Shown: positions 18,928-27,443, counted from the stretch's first letter. The stretch is DNA of 59,194 bases from CAYVQZ01 sp964453435 (GCA_964453435.1 CAYVQZ010000032.1:1-59194); one strand, 5' to 3'. Numbers and translations: made by a program. The notes: a model not told the origin generated them from the letters alone.

Positions 18928-20784
18928 TCAGTCAAGGGTAAACTCCTGCTTCCAGTCATGCGTTTCATGCCAGTGTGGCTGTTTCTTTTTGTCAAAAAGA
19001 AGGTCCTCCATTACCAGATAATCCATTTCCGTTCGCATGAAACACCGGAACGCGTCTTCGGGAGTGCAAACGATGGGTTCGCCCCGCACGTTGAAGCTTG
19101 TGTTGACAAGCACGGAACACCCGGTCTGTTCCTTGAATGAATGAATTAATTGCCAGTAGGCCTCGTTGGTGGCTCGGCTCACTGTCTGCACGCGAGCGGA
19201 AAAATCGATATGAGTCACAGCCGGGATATCCGAACGAGCCTGGTAGAGCCGTTCAAACAACGGCAGATTCTGGTAGTCTGCGGGGAGAGGCTTCCGGCGC
19301 CCTGCCTGCACTGGCGCAACCAGGAGCATATATGGCGAGGGGCGGTCCAGGTCGAAATATTCCTGGCAGTCCTCTTCGAGCACCGACGGGGCAAACGGCC
19401 GGAACCCTTCGCGATACTTTATCTTCAGATTCAAATGTTTCTGCATCTCGGGGTTTCGCGGGTCACCGAGAATACTTCTGTTCCCGAGCGCACGGGGACC
19501 ATATTCCATCCGGCCTCGGAACCAGCCAATCACGTTGCCTTCGGCAAGCAGTCTCGCAACCTCCCTGCAAAGCTCTTTGAAATCGGCATAATGAAAATAG
19601 TTCGCCGCATACTTTCTGGCTACACGGATGACATCGGAATGGCCATAGGATGGCCCCAGCAATGCTCCTTGCATCTGGTCCTGTCCCGAAGCGCGCCTCT
19701 CGGCTCCATTCCGAATATGCCAGGCCGCCAGCGCTGCGCCCAGCGCCCCCCCCGCGTCACCGGCAGCCGGTTGAATCCATATGTCCCTGAAAACGCCTTC
19801 GCGGAGCAACTTTCCGTTTGCGACACAGTTGAGAGCGACGCCACCTGCCATAACAAGGTAGTCGGAACCGCTCAGTTCGCGGGCCGTTGCCGCGAGTTTC
19901 AGCATTATCTCTTCGGTCACCAACTGGATGGCGAGCGCCAAGTCCATGTAAGGCTGGGTCAATTTGCTCTCCGGCTTCCGAGGAGGGATACCAAACAGTT
20001 TTTCCCATTTCGAATCATGGCACATCTTCAAGCCCGTAGCATAATCGAAATAATCCATGTTCAACAGGATCGAACCGTCATGCCGAACATCCACCAGCTC
20101 ATCCAATATTTTTCGGCGGAAGCCGGACGTCAGCCCCCCGTCCGGGTTTCCGTAGGGCGCAAGCCCCATCAGCTTATACTCACCGCTGTTCACCTTGAAA
20201 CCGCAGTAATAGGTGAATGCCGAGTAGAGCAATCCGAGAGAGTGAGGAAATTCGAGTTCCTGGAAAATGCGTATTCCGGCGCCGCTTCCGTGTCCAACGG
20301 TAGTCGTTGCCCACTCACCCACTCCATCAACGGTCAGAATGGCTGCCTCTTGAAACGGTGACGGATAAAATGCGCTCGCCGCATGGGAGAGGTGGTGCTC
20401 GGGGAACAGCAACGGGGGGAAACCGTCACCGAGTTTTGTCAGTTCTTTTTTGAGAAGTTGTCGCATCAGCAGCTTCTCTTTAACCCACACCGGCATCGCC
20501 GACAGGAAACTGCGCAAACCTCTCGGCGCAAACGCATGATATGTTTCCAGCAACCTCTCGAACTTTATGTACGGTTTATCATAAAAGGCCACGGCGGTGA
20601 GCTCTCGCAGGGAGACGCCTCCCTCCTTTAAAACATAGGCAACCGCATTGGCGGGAAAGGAACAATCATGTTTGCGGCGCGTAAACCGTTCTTCCTGGGC
20701 TGCGGCGACAATCTGCCCGTCGCTCAGCAGTGCGGCGGCGCTGTCGTGGTAGAATGCCGATATTCCCAATATTGCATTGCGCAT
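18928..20784 (-). CDS. NodU/CmcH-type O-carbamoyltransferase
   Basis: About 618 residues from ATG 20784 (MRNAILGISAFYHDSAAALL); in-frame codons upstream overlap the DUF5989 gene and are not used. The N-terminal half is a Kae1-like ATPase domain with iron-ligand histidines in FPEHHLSHAASAFYPSPF and GGVALNCVANGKLLRE; the C-terminal YrdC-like half has WFRGRMEYGPRALGNRSILG and NTSFNVRGEPIVCTPEDAF. Family enzymes make carbamoyl-AMP from carbamoyl phosphate and move the carbamoyl group to a sugar or metabolite hydroxyl. It is 11 bases downstream of DUF5989 and part of the SxtJ-DUF5989-carbamoyltransferase-SGNH cluster. Confidence 0.9.
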   Translation of the reverse strand: MRNAILGISAFYHDSAAALLSDGQIVAAAQEERFTRRKHDCSFPANAVAYVLKEGGVSLRELTAVAFYDKPYIKFERLLETYHAFAPRGLRSFLSAMPVWVKEKLLMRQLLKKELTKLGDGFPPLLFPEHHLSHAASAFYPSPFQEAAILTVDGVGEWATTTVGHGSGAGIRIFQELEFPHSLGLLYSAFTYYCGFKVNSGEYKLMGLAPYGNPDGGLTSGFRRKILDELVDVRHDGSILLNMDYFDYATGLKMCHDSKWEKLFGIPPRKPESKLTQPYMDLALAIQLVTEEIMLKLAATARELSGSDYLVMAGGVALNCVANGKLLREGVFRDIWIQPAAGDAGGALGAALAAWHIRNGAERRASGQDQMQGALLGPSYGHSDVIRVARKYAANYFHYADFKELCREVARLLAEGNVIGWFRGRMEYGPRALGNRSILGDPRNPEMQKHLNLKIKYREGFRPFAPSVLEEDCQEYFDLDRPSPYMLLVAPVQAGRRKPLPADYQNLPLFERLYQARSDIPAVTHIDFSARVQTVSRATNEAYWQLIHSFKEQTGCSVLVNTSFNVRGEPIVCTPEDAFRCFMRTEMDYLVMEDLLFDKKKQPHWHETHDWKQEFTLD

Positions 20785-20795
20785 CAGCGGCCCGC

Positions 20796-20945
20796 CTAGA
20801 ATATCGTATAAATGAAGGGAGCGATCGCCGAACCGCTCGTCAGGAAGATTAATACGCCGAACAGAAGGAGAGTAAGAATGATCGGAAGAAGCCAGAATTT
20901 CTTTCTGACCCTCAAAAATCCCCACAAATCACGGATAAAATCCAT
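20796..20945 (-). CDS. DUF5989 small membrane protein
   Basis: 49 residues: MDFIRDLWGFLRVRKKFWLL, then a hydrophobic helix PIILTLLLFGVLIFLTSG and the tail SAIAPFIYTIF. This matches the layout of the DUF5989 family, whose members are almost always found beside carbamoyltransferases. The basic RVRKKFW stretch before the helix predicts N-inside topology. It sits 21 bases after the SxtJ-like gene and 11 bases before the carbamoyltransferase. The function is unknown; a membrane tether or partner for the carbamoyltransferase is inference. Confidence 0.85.
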   Translation of the reverse strand: MDFIRDLWGFLRVRKKFWLLPIILTLLLFGVLIFLTSGSAIAPFIYTIF

Positions 20946-20966
20946 AACCGCTCCGATGTGCTCGCA

Positions 20967-21368
20967 TCAGTATGGCTGCTCGATGTCAGCCGGTCCGTAG
21001 GTGTGATTGCGCGTTTTAAAGACCGATGTTTCGTCCTTTTTCCACAACTTTCTTCGCATCGGGTCCGCGCCGCACATCCGTCGTACCAAGCCGACCGGCG
21101 TCACCAGAACAAGGAATAATATCGAGAGAATGACCCTCGAGACAATGCTTCCCAGAAATTCAGCGAGCCCGAACCAGGCCAGAGCGGGAATCCGAAGCAG
21201 CGTTGGCCACACCATGTCAATTACAAGAACAATTGCGGCCAGAATCAAAAACGCGCTCTTGTCCGAATAATATGACACGAGCACAAAAATCAGCGCCAGC
21301 GCCATCCCAACATCTTTGCACTGGTCTCGGCTGATTTTCCCTCGCGAAAGTTCCGAAATCCTGCCCAT
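20967..21368 (-). CDS. SxtJ-like membrane protein
   Basis: 133 residues from ATG 21368, preceded by GGAGGACCCGCA, so an ideal ribosome binding site decides the start. Two hydrophobic segments are visible (MALALIFVLVSYYSDKSAFL and ILAAIVLVIDMVWPTLLRIP), then VILSILFLVLVTPVGLVRRM, and a polar tail MRRKLWKKDETSVFKTRNHTY. This is the form of SxtJ-family proteins, known from saxitoxin and polysaccharide clusters next to carbamoyltransferases. It is the first gene of the carbamoylation cluster. Its biochemical role is not established. Confidence 0.82.
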   Translation of the reverse strand: MGRISELSRGKISRDQCKDVGMALALIFVLVSYYSDKSAFLILAAIVLVIDMVWPTLLRIPALAWFGLAEFLGSIVSRVILSILFLVLVTPVGLVRRMCGADPMRRKLWKKDETSVFKTRNHTYGPADIEQPY

Positions 21369-21751
21369 TGCGGGTCCTCCAAACGCCAAGAAGAGCGCGT
21401 CCCACAATTCGGTAATGCATGCTTCGGCGAAAACTCGCGAATCTGCGCCCCCAAAAAAGCAGGGATTCCCTACATGGGTACAACCCGCTAAGCCGGCTTC
21501 TCCGTCACACTGGCAAGTGTGGGACAGATTCACAAGACCACTTGAACCCGACCGCCGGGCAAACACCCGATTCCGCCCCGGTTCGAAAGAGAATGCTCGT
21601 ATGTGTAAGCCAATTAAGATATTACAGAAAAACCGACATGTCTGTCAATTGACTTGGATTCCGAAACTTTTAAGCAGTTGCCGGCGCTCCATCCACGATT
21701 GGAGCGGCATGGCTTTGGAGCGAGATTTTTGTGATTGAATGTTTTCTGTCC
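21369..21751. other. intergenic leader of the carbamoylation cluster
   Basis: About 380 bases without a supported gene. Around 21506-21525 there is an inverted repeat (CACACT-GGCA-AGTGTG) inside GC-rich sequence. It is not followed by a T-run, so it is not an obvious terminator. A+T-rich sequence at 21600-21660 could hold the promoter for the sxtJ-like gene. Confidence 0.35.
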
Positions 21752-22717
21752 TTATTTCAAGCGCGAGTGATTCACCGAGCTGTATCGCTTGGAAAGGTCA
21801 TACTCCTTCATGTCCTTGCGGGTCAATTTCTTCGACGGACACTGATGCAAACATTTCCCGCAAAAGTCTCCGCAAATGATTCCGAAACAGTTGTCCAACA
21901 TGCCGCGGTCGAACATGTGGATATTGTCGCCGTGCAGTTCCGAGTAGAAGTGCATGGGCTGGCCGGGTCCTTCCGGAATCTCGATGCTCGTGCGACCACC
22001 CGAACCTTTGACCATTGCGTGGATTCCGTACGCGCACCTGATGTTGTCATGTGTTGAATATGTGATCGTCTTTCCGTCGATGGTAAGCGATTGGCTCTCT
22101 GTCTCCGAAAACGCATTGGCCGGACAGAGTCGAACACATTTCATACCGCAATCATCGGGCCGGCACAGGGCGGGACCGTCATACAGTGGGGTCGGCTCAA
22201 GTTCGGCAGAGGTCAATATCGAATTAAACCGCTGCATCGAACCGAACTCTGGCGAAAGCCCTAGTCCGTTCCACCCAAGGTCGACTATTCCCGCCGCGGC
22301 GGCGGCATGCCGATGGGAGAATTCGGCCCTCACCTTGTTGGTCGCCAGGGTCTCTTCGAAATATTTGTAGAAACTGCTTACCCATGTAGGCATGAAACAC
22401 AGAGTCTTGTATCCTTCGTACTCCAACCATTTCGCCATTCGGTTCACTATCCGCGAACTTTCGATGTTTGTCAGACCATAGCCGTAAAAGAGATATGGCG
22501 TGATGGTCTTTCCGCCCTGGTCGTACTCGCCCCATACATCGGCCATCCCTTGGAAAATATGCAGCGCAATCGAAATCACCGATTTACACTCCGGCAAGAA
22601 GTCGGTGGGTTTGTGTCCTTCCGGAGCGTTGGCGAACCGCTCGACCGGCGCTATCCCCACCAAATCCGCCCCCCAGTCCAACAATGTGTTGACAACACCC
22701 TGAGTCAATTCATCCAT
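21752..22717 (-). CDS. QueG-like 4Fe-4S reductase family protein
   Basis: 321 residues. The C-terminal region has two 4Fe-4S cysteine sets, CGMKCVRLCPANAF near residue 190 and CGDFCGKCLHQCPSKKL near 285, as in epoxyqueuosine reductase and reductive-dehalogenase-like proteins. The N-terminal half (GADLVGIAPVERF, SVISIALHIFQ, AAAAAGIVDLGWNGLGLSP) matches the cobalamin-binding half of that superfamily. No twin-Arg signal is seen, so it is cytoplasmic. It lacks the HEAT-repeat tail of QueG and may have another substrate. The stand-alone gene sits between the carbamoylation cluster and the MCE operon. Confidence 0.75.
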   Translation of the reverse strand: MDELTQGVVNTLLDWGADLVGIAPVERFANAPEGHKPTDFLPECKSVISIALHIFQGMADVWGEYDQGGKTITPYLFYGYGLTNIESSRIVNRMAKWLEYEGYKTLCFMPTWVSSFYKYFEETLATNKVRAEFSHRHAAAAAGIVDLGWNGLGLSPEFGSMQRFNSILTSAELEPTPLYDGPALCRPDDCGMKCVRLCPANAFSETESQSLTIDGKTITYSTHDNIRCAYGIHAMVKGSGGRTSIEIPEGPGQPMHFYSELHGDNIHMFDRGMLDNCFGIICGDFCGKCLHQCPSKKLTRKDMKEYDLSKRYSSVNHSRLK

Positions 22718-22791
22718 CTTTCCTTTCCTCCTTTGGCACGTGTGTCTGCAGTTGAGAGGGCGAAAGCAGGCTTGCCATGCGCGGCCAAAAC

Positions 22792-23829
22792 CTACTGGAA
22801 AGCCGAGAATAATACGCTGGTAAAGGTGATAATGGGCACTTGTTCGCGCACATCCTCGGCGGCGTGTCGCGACTCCTTAAACAGCCTTGTGGCTTCCTTA
22901 TACAAGGTGTCGTCCTGCACAAGTTTCCCTATGGTCCCTTCGCCTTTTTCTATCTTCATGGTGATGGTGTCGATTCTCTCCATCGTTTCCTTGAGTTTCG
23001 GCGTCGCCTCTCGAAGAGCCGCGATGGTTTCCCTGATGTCTTCCTCGTTGTCGCCGAGTATGCGTGTCACCGTGGACGACGCTTCCTGCAAACTTCCGGA
23101 CAGTTCTCTCATGTCCTCGTACAGGGTATCATCTTGCACCAGCTTCCCTATTGTGCCCTCTCCGCTTTCGATTTTCTTTGCAATCTTGTTCACACTCTCC
23201 ACCGCTTCACTCAATTGGGGACCGGCCTTCCTCAAGGCATCGATGCTCTCTTTGATACCTTCCTCGTTCTCAGTGACAATTCGAGACAGGGTCTCGAAAC
23301 TGGTTCGGATATTCTCCCGATTTTCGCCGAGGATGCCGTCGATTTGCGATGCCAGGTTTTCCTGGTTTTCATTGAAATTCCTCACCAATGTTCGGAGGTC
23401 GGTGGCGACTTCGGCCACCTCCTGCAACGTTTGCGTGACATCCGCCGCTTCCTCCGTTTGAATCACCTCTCCGTCTTCGAGTGGCCGAGCATCCAACGAG
23501 CCTACCGTAATGCCGAGGTACTTGCCGCCAATCAGGCTCTCGCTCTCGACCCGCGCCTTCGAGTCCTCACGGACCACAACATCCCCGTCGACGAGCATAA
23601 CCACTTCCACCCTGTGGTCAAAGAGCCCGATTTTCTTCACCTTTCCAACCTCGACTCCGGCCAGTGTGACAATATCGTCCTTCTGGAGGCCGTCGACCCG
23701 GTTGAAATAGGCTCGGAGCGCGTATCGATTTTTCAGCCAGTCTTCGAAACCGCCGGCGTAGAGTGTAAGCACTCCCAAAATAACCATCCCCACAACAAAG
23801 AATATACCCACCTTCATTTCGTTGGACAT
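22792..23829 (-). CDS. MlaD-like MCE-domain lipid transport protein
   Basis: 345 residues from ATG 23829, preceded by AGGAAGG at 9 bases; a TTG seven codons upstream is weaker. One N-terminal membrane helix (KVGIFFVVGMVILGVLTLYAG) leads into an MCE domain (FNRVDGLQKDDIVTLAGVEVGKV; SLIGGKYLGITVGSLDARPL). The rest is a long helical region with many NEEDIRE-type heptads and a duplicated segment GEGTIGKLVQDDTLY. The C-terminus ends VPIITFTSVLFSAFQ. By family it forms a ring or tube that carries phospholipids between membranes, bound to MlaE/MlaF. It is last in the MlaF/WPF/MlaE/MlaD order, 40 bases after mlaE. Confidence 0.9.
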   Translation of the reverse strand: MSNEMKVGIFFVVGMVILGVLTLYAGGFEDWLKNRYALRAYFNRVDGLQKDDIVTLAGVEVGKVKKIGLFDHRVEVVMLVDGDVVVREDSKARVESESLIGGKYLGITVGSLDARPLEDGEVIQTEEAADVTQTLQEVAEVATDLRTLVRNFNENQENLASQIDGILGENRENIRTSFETLSRIVTENEEGIKESIDALRKAGPQLSEAVESVNKIAKKIESGEGTIGKLVQDDTLYEDMRELSGSLQEASSTVTRILGDNEEDIRETIAALREATPKLKETMERIDTITMKIEKGEGTIGKLVQDDTLYKEATRLFKESRHAAEDVREQVPIITFTSVLFSAFQ

Positions 23830-23869
23830 AGTTTCCGACCTTCCTTTCAACCCCCGCGGCGCCTGCTGT

Positions 23870-24655
23870 TCACGGCAGCAGACTTATCAATAATATCCTG
23901 GACAGGAAATAGTCAAAAACGATTATCAACAGGAACGAGAGCACGACGGACTCAGTCGTGTACCGGCCGACCCCCTCTGCTCCGCCCGTAGTCTTGAATC
24001 CCTTGTAACAGCCGATGATTGCCACGATTCCACCGAAGAACATGGCTTTTATGAGTCCCCGGAAAATCTCGCCGAATGTAAGCGATGTGAACAAGTTGTC
24101 GAAGTAACTCTGCATGCCGACGTTGACATATGTCGCCGAGATGATTGCGCCGCCAAGTATGCCTATCAGGTTCACATAGATAACGATGACCGGAACCATG
24201 ACGACCGCCGCGATAAGGCGAGGCATCGAGAGATAATAAACCGGGTCGACGCCCATGACGCGAAGCGCGTCAATCTCCTCCGAGACCTGCATGGTCCCTA
24301 TCTCCGCCGTAATCGCCGCTCCCACCCTGCCCGCAACGAGGTAACCGCTCAAGACAGGGGCAAGCTCCTTGGCGAGCGATAGCCCGACAATCGCTCCGAT
24401 GATACCCTGCAAATTGAAGCGCAGCAACTGATAGCCGGTCTGCAAAGCCAGCACCATCCCCAAAAAGAAACCCATCACCAAGGCTATCGGCAGCGTGCCG
24501 ACACCTATGAACGTCATCTGCTTGAAAATGCTGCCGCGGCTCTGTATCGCCGCCTTCGACCACAGCAGGGTCCGCCAGAAGAGAATCAAAACCTCTCCCG
24601 TGGATTCAAAAAAATAAATCAATCTGCTGCCAATGAACCGTAAAAGCCCTCCCAT
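23870..24655 (-). CDS. MlaE-like ABC transporter permease
   Basis: 261 residues with five to six hydrophobic segments. Family signatures: an N-terminal amphipathic stretch (FIGSRLIYFFESTGEVLILFW), FIGVGTLPIALVMGFFLGMVLALQ, the coupling-helix region LAKELAPVLSGYLVAGRVGAAITAEIGTMQVSEEIDAL, and a final IIVFDYFLSRILL. It is the inner-membrane permease that couples the ATPase to the MCE protein. It is 40 bases upstream of the mlaD-like gene and 56 bases downstream of the WPF-repeat gene. Confidence 0.93.
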   Translation of the reverse strand: MGGLLRFIGSRLIYFFESTGEVLILFWRTLLWSKAAIQSRGSIFKQMTFIGVGTLPIALVMGFFLGMVLALQTGYQLLRFNLQGIIGAIVGLSLAKELAPVLSGYLVAGRVGAAITAEIGTMQVSEEIDALRVMGVDPVYYLSMPRLIAAVVMVPVIVIYVNLIGILGGAIISATYVNVGMQSYFDNLFTSLTFGEIFRGLIKAMFFGGIVAIIGCYKGFKTTGGAEGVGRYTTESVVLSFLLIIVFDYFLSRILLISLLP

Positions 24656-24711
24656 GGCTTCCTTCCTCCGGAATTAAAAAAGCAACTGTGGGCCGCCTGC
24701 CTCGAATGCTC

Positions 24712-26220
24712 TCAGTACGGTATCTCCCAAAAATATAACAGCCGAAGCATGCGTTTTTCCTCTTCACGCTTCGTTCCCACTAACCCGCCGAATACTGTGG
24801 TCTCTTGAAATTCTTCTTCATGTTTGCTTGAGAAAACAAACGGTATTCGAGTCTCCGTGCCGGTCTCCGTGTATTCGCGCCGATACAACCGCCACAACGC
24901 GTACACATAGCCGGTTCCGTCCGGCCTGCTCTCTTGTTCGTATATCGTCCAGAGGGGTGAGTATTGAAGCTCGAAACCCGACTCGTCATCGAACCAGAAA
25001 AACGAAAACATGCGAAAATGTGTCGCGTCATCCTCGAAGCGCCGAAACCGATACAGCGGCCAGCACCGCGTCTTATGGGTGATGACCTCACCGGCTTCTC
25101 CGCGCTCGGTCTTGGAAAACCAGAAAGGCAGCAGCCATGTCTCAGACCTCGTCAAGTTCCGTTCCATCTCGTAGAAACGGCGCTGCCAAAAGGGCCACAG
25201 AATGAATCTGCTTTCGATATCACTGCTTTTTCTGAAGCCGTAGAACGGCCAGTACTGTGTTCGGTGGAAATCGCCCCTCGCAATCACGATGAAAGGCCAT
25301 GGGGTCGACCTCTCCTCGAAATTCCTGGCGTAGTTTTCCTCCCATGAGAAAAAGGGCCACAGGACCGAGCGATATCGCCTGCGAGAACTGTCTTCTTTTG
25401 CATAGAAGGGCAACACAAACAGGCGCTCGGCGCTCTGCTCCTTATCGAGGTTGAACTCATGATAGTGATAAAAAGGCCACAGCGCAAACGTGCGGCGGTA
25501 TTCGCCTTTCTTCTCCAATCTTCCATACAGTGGCCATACGCGAAAACCACTATAATTCCCGCCGTCGCTAAAAGAAAGCACCGGCCAGAGATAGTTTCGC
25601 TGCCGCAGTTCGTCTTTGTCGTATTCCATATACAAAGGGAACAAGACGAATCGTATGTCGTCACGGCCCAAAAAATGCTTGATGTTTCCCCCTATCGGGA
25701 ATACGGCGAAATAACCATCCTCCTCGGTCGAAGTCCCCCCGAATACGAACGGAAACAGCATGTACTGAGTTTCGTATTCATGGGAATCCTCATAGCTGTA
25801 GACATTCTTCCAGTATGTGTAAACAGGCACAATCCGTATCGAAAGGTCCTCATCCGACCGCCTGTAGCTGTAAATCGGCCAGAGAAAGTGCACTTTTTTT
25901 TCGAGCCCGTCCGTTGTTTCCCATTCCACATAAAACGGCCTGAAAACGAACCGCTCCCATGAGGCGGCGCTTTCCCAAACGAGGAGCGGCCAAAAACCGG
26001 TTTGGATTACCTCATCATCTTGTCCGGACGCCAAACTCTCTGACGATACGGAGCCTTCAGATATTTCCTCCGCATGGGAAGCGCCGCCGAACGTCACTGC
26101 GAACAGGAAGAAAAGCGAGAAGGCGACCGACCGAGGCGAGAGAATGCCGCTTTTATGATATTGCGCCAATTGAATAGTATGTTCTTTCAGCAAAATCAGC
26201 GAAACAGCGAGCCCGTTCAT
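24712..26220 (-). CDS. secreted WPF-repeat protein encoded in the MCE operon
   Basis: 502 residues, not assigned to a family. A hydrophobic signal sequence (SVAFSLFFLFAVTFGGASHA) near residues 30-50 predicts export. The mature part is built of about twenty short units, each 18-25 residues, centred on an aromatic core such as LWPFYHY, VWPLYGR, LWPFFSW, YWPFYGF, LWPFWQR, CWPLYRF and LPFYAKE, often followed by Arg-rich or charged turns. This alternating hydrophobic/charged pattern suggests a beta-propeller or beta-barrel. Its start overlaps the stop of the mlaF-like gene (ATGA) and it precedes mlaE, so it is translationally tied to lipid transport. A role as an outer-membrane or periplasmic partner is inference. 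Confidence 0.8.
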   Translation of the reverse strand: MNGLAVSLILLKEHTIQLAQYHKSGILSPRSVAFSLFFLFAVTFGGASHAEEISEGSVSSESLASGQDDEVIQTGFWPLLVWESAASWERFVFRPFYVEWETTDGLEKKVHFLWPIYSYRRSDEDLSIRIVPVYTYWKNVYSYEDSHEYETQYMLFPFVFGGTSTEEDGYFAVFPIGGNIKHFLGRDDIRFVLFPLYMEYDKDELRQRNYLWPVLSFSDGGNYSGFRVWPLYGRLEKKGEYRRTFALWPFYHYHEFNLDKEQSAERLFVLPFYAKEDSSRRRYRSVLWPFFSWEENYARNFEERSTPWPFIVIARGDFHRTQYWPFYGFRKSSDIESRFILWPFWQRRFYEMERNLTRSETWLLPFWFSKTERGEAGEVITHKTRCWPLYRFRRFEDDATHFRMFSFFWFDDESGFELQYSPLWTIYEQESRPDGTGYVYALWRLYRREYTETGTETRIPFVFSSKHEEEFQETTVFGGLVGTKREEEKRMLRLLYFWEIPY

Positions 26221-26963
26221 CCCTTCATCGACCCGAAATCAGGGAGTCCCCGCAGAAACTGTTGCACATAATCGTTGTCGCTATGGATTATCTCCGAGGG
26301 CGCGCCGGCCGCTATTATATTTCCTTCATGAAACATGATCACCTTGTCGGCGACTTTAAAGCCATGAAGCAACTCATGGGTCACAATCAGCATGGTCACC
26401 CCGGCGGTTTTCTTCAGCTTCAAAATAAGCTCGTCGATGCCGCTCGCGATGATGGGGTCAAGACCGGCAATCGGCTCGTCGAAGAAGATGTATTTCGGGT
26501 CGAGAGCGAGTGCGCGCGCGAGGCCTGCGCGCTTTTTCATGCCCCCGCTGAGCTCCGAAGGCATCATGTCCTCACACCCATCGAGGTCAACGAGTCGAAG
26601 TTTCTCACTCACAATCGAGCGAATCTTCTGCTCGTCGTATTCCCGGTGCTGTCGCAAGGGGAAGGCCACATTCTCGCCGAGGGTCATCGAGTTGAAAAGC
26701 GCGGCTCCCTGAAACAACATCCCAAAGTCGCGGCGAATCACATTCAGCTCGTGCTCGGGAATCGAGGTGATCTCCACTCCCTCCACGAAAATCTGTCCCG
26801 CCTCCGGTTTTGACAGCCCCAGGATGCAGCGCAGGAGCGTGCTTTTCCCGACACCGCTGCGACCGATAACAACAGTCGTCTCATTTTCTTCGAGTGTGAA
26901 CGAAACATCGTTCAAAATAATCTGGGAATTGTAGCGGAAGACCAGGTTGCGAACCTCTATCAC
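26217..26963 (-). CDS. MlaF-like ABC transporter ATP-binding protein
   Basis: 248 residues with a GTG start. All ABC motifs are present: Walker A VIGRSGVGKSTLLR near residue 35, Q-loop MLFQGAALFNSM, the signature ELSGGMKKRAGLARALAL, Walker B YIFFDEPIAGLDP and the switch His in IVTHELLHGF. The LFQGAALFNSMT and AGLDPI segments are typical of Mla/Ttg2-type ATPases. It powers the MlaE permease. It is first in the operon and shares an ATGA overlap with the WPF-repeat gene, an unusual position for a gene between mlaF and mlaE. Confidence 0.94.
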   Translation of the reverse strand: MIEVRNLVFRYNSQIILNDVSFTLEENETTVVIGRSGVGKSTLLRCILGLSKPEAGQIFVEGVEITSIPEHELNVIRRDFGMLFQGAALFNSMTLGENVAFPLRQHREYDEQKIRSIVSEKLRLVDLDGCEDMMPSELSGGMKKRAGLARALALDPKYIFFDEPIAGLDPIIASGIDELILKLKKTAGVTMLIVTHELLHGFKVADKVIMFHEGNIIAAGAPSEIIHSDNDYVQQFLRGLPDFGSMKG

Positions 26964-27072
26964 TTCGGAGCCTCCGTGCGCGCCAAAGATGAAAAAACCG
27001 TTTCTTCGGGGTGATCACCGATTCAATATTACCTGACGGCCAATCCACTGTCAAGGAACGGGTTGCGAACCC

Positions 27073-27101
27073 TTGACAAATCATAGCATTACACATATAA
27101 T
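27073..27101 (+). promoter_or_regulatory. consensus sigma70 promoter for tRNA-Asn
   Basis: Perfect TTGACA (27073-27078), a 17-base spacer and perfect TATAAT (27096-27101). Transcription would start near 27108, about 85 bases before the first tRNA-Asn 5' half. Both hexamers match the consensus exactly, as expected for a strong stable-RNA promoter. It diverges from the MCE operon. Confidence 0.75.
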
Positions 27102-27189
27102 TAAACCGTGCTACGATGGGGTCTGACGACCGGACAAAATCCAGGTCGTCGATTTGTTGTGGGACCCGGTCACGGTTACCTGTTTACAA

Positions 27190-27224
27190 TGGTCCCCGGT
27201 AGCTCAGCAGGTAGAGTCCCGCCA
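27190..27224 (+). tRNA. tRNA-Asn 5' half cut by the assembly gap
   Basis: Bases 27190-27216 are identical to 27325-27351, i.e. the acceptor and D-arm of the tRNA-Asn after the gap. The next eight bases (tcccgcca) differ from that tRNA and instead match the sequence following the D-arm-like element at 27687-27712. This is either a second, altered tRNA-like element or an assembly chimera at a repeat. Confidence 0.55.
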
Positions 27225-27324
27225 NNNNNNNNNNNNNNNNNNNNNNNNNNNNNNNNNNNNNNNNNNNNNNNNNNNNNNNNNNNNNNNNNNNNNNNNNNNN
27301 NNNNNNNNNNNNNNNNNNNNNNNN
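27225..27324. other. assembly gap of 100 N
   Basis: Exactly 100 N, the usual placeholder for a gap of unknown size. The same 27 bases occur on both sides, which shows the assembly broke inside a tRNA-Asn repeat. Any frame crossing the gap is meaningless. Confidence 0.98.
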
Positions 27325-27327
27325 TGG

Positions 27328-27400
27328 TCCCCGGTAGCTCAGCAGGTAGAGCGGGTGGCTGTTAACCACTTGGTCGCTGGTTCGAGTCCGGCCCGGGGAG
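27328..27400 (+). tRNA. tRNA-Asn (GTT anticodon)
   Basis: A full cloverleaf can be drawn: acceptor TCCCCGG/CCGGGGA, D-arm GCTC...GAGC with loop AGCAGGTA, anticodon arm GGTGG-CTGTTAA-CCACT with anticodon GTT (one G-T pair at the stem base), variable loop TGGTC, and T-arm GCTGG-TTCGAGT-CCGGC. The discriminator base is G, as in Asn tRNAs. The next bases are CCC, so the CCA end is not encoded. A terminator follows at once. Confidence 0.93.
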
Positions 27401-27410
27401 CCCGCAAGCC

Positions 27411-27440
27411 AGGCCGCTTCATTAAGCGGCCTTCTTTTTT
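27411..27440 (+). terminator. rho-independent terminator after tRNA-Asn
   Basis: Perfect 9-base stem AGGCCGCTT / AAGCGGCCT around loop CATT, followed by TCTTTTTT. It ends the tRNA transcript four bases before the ATG of the broken GIY-YIG gene. Confidence 0.88.
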
Positions 27441-27443
27441 CCC

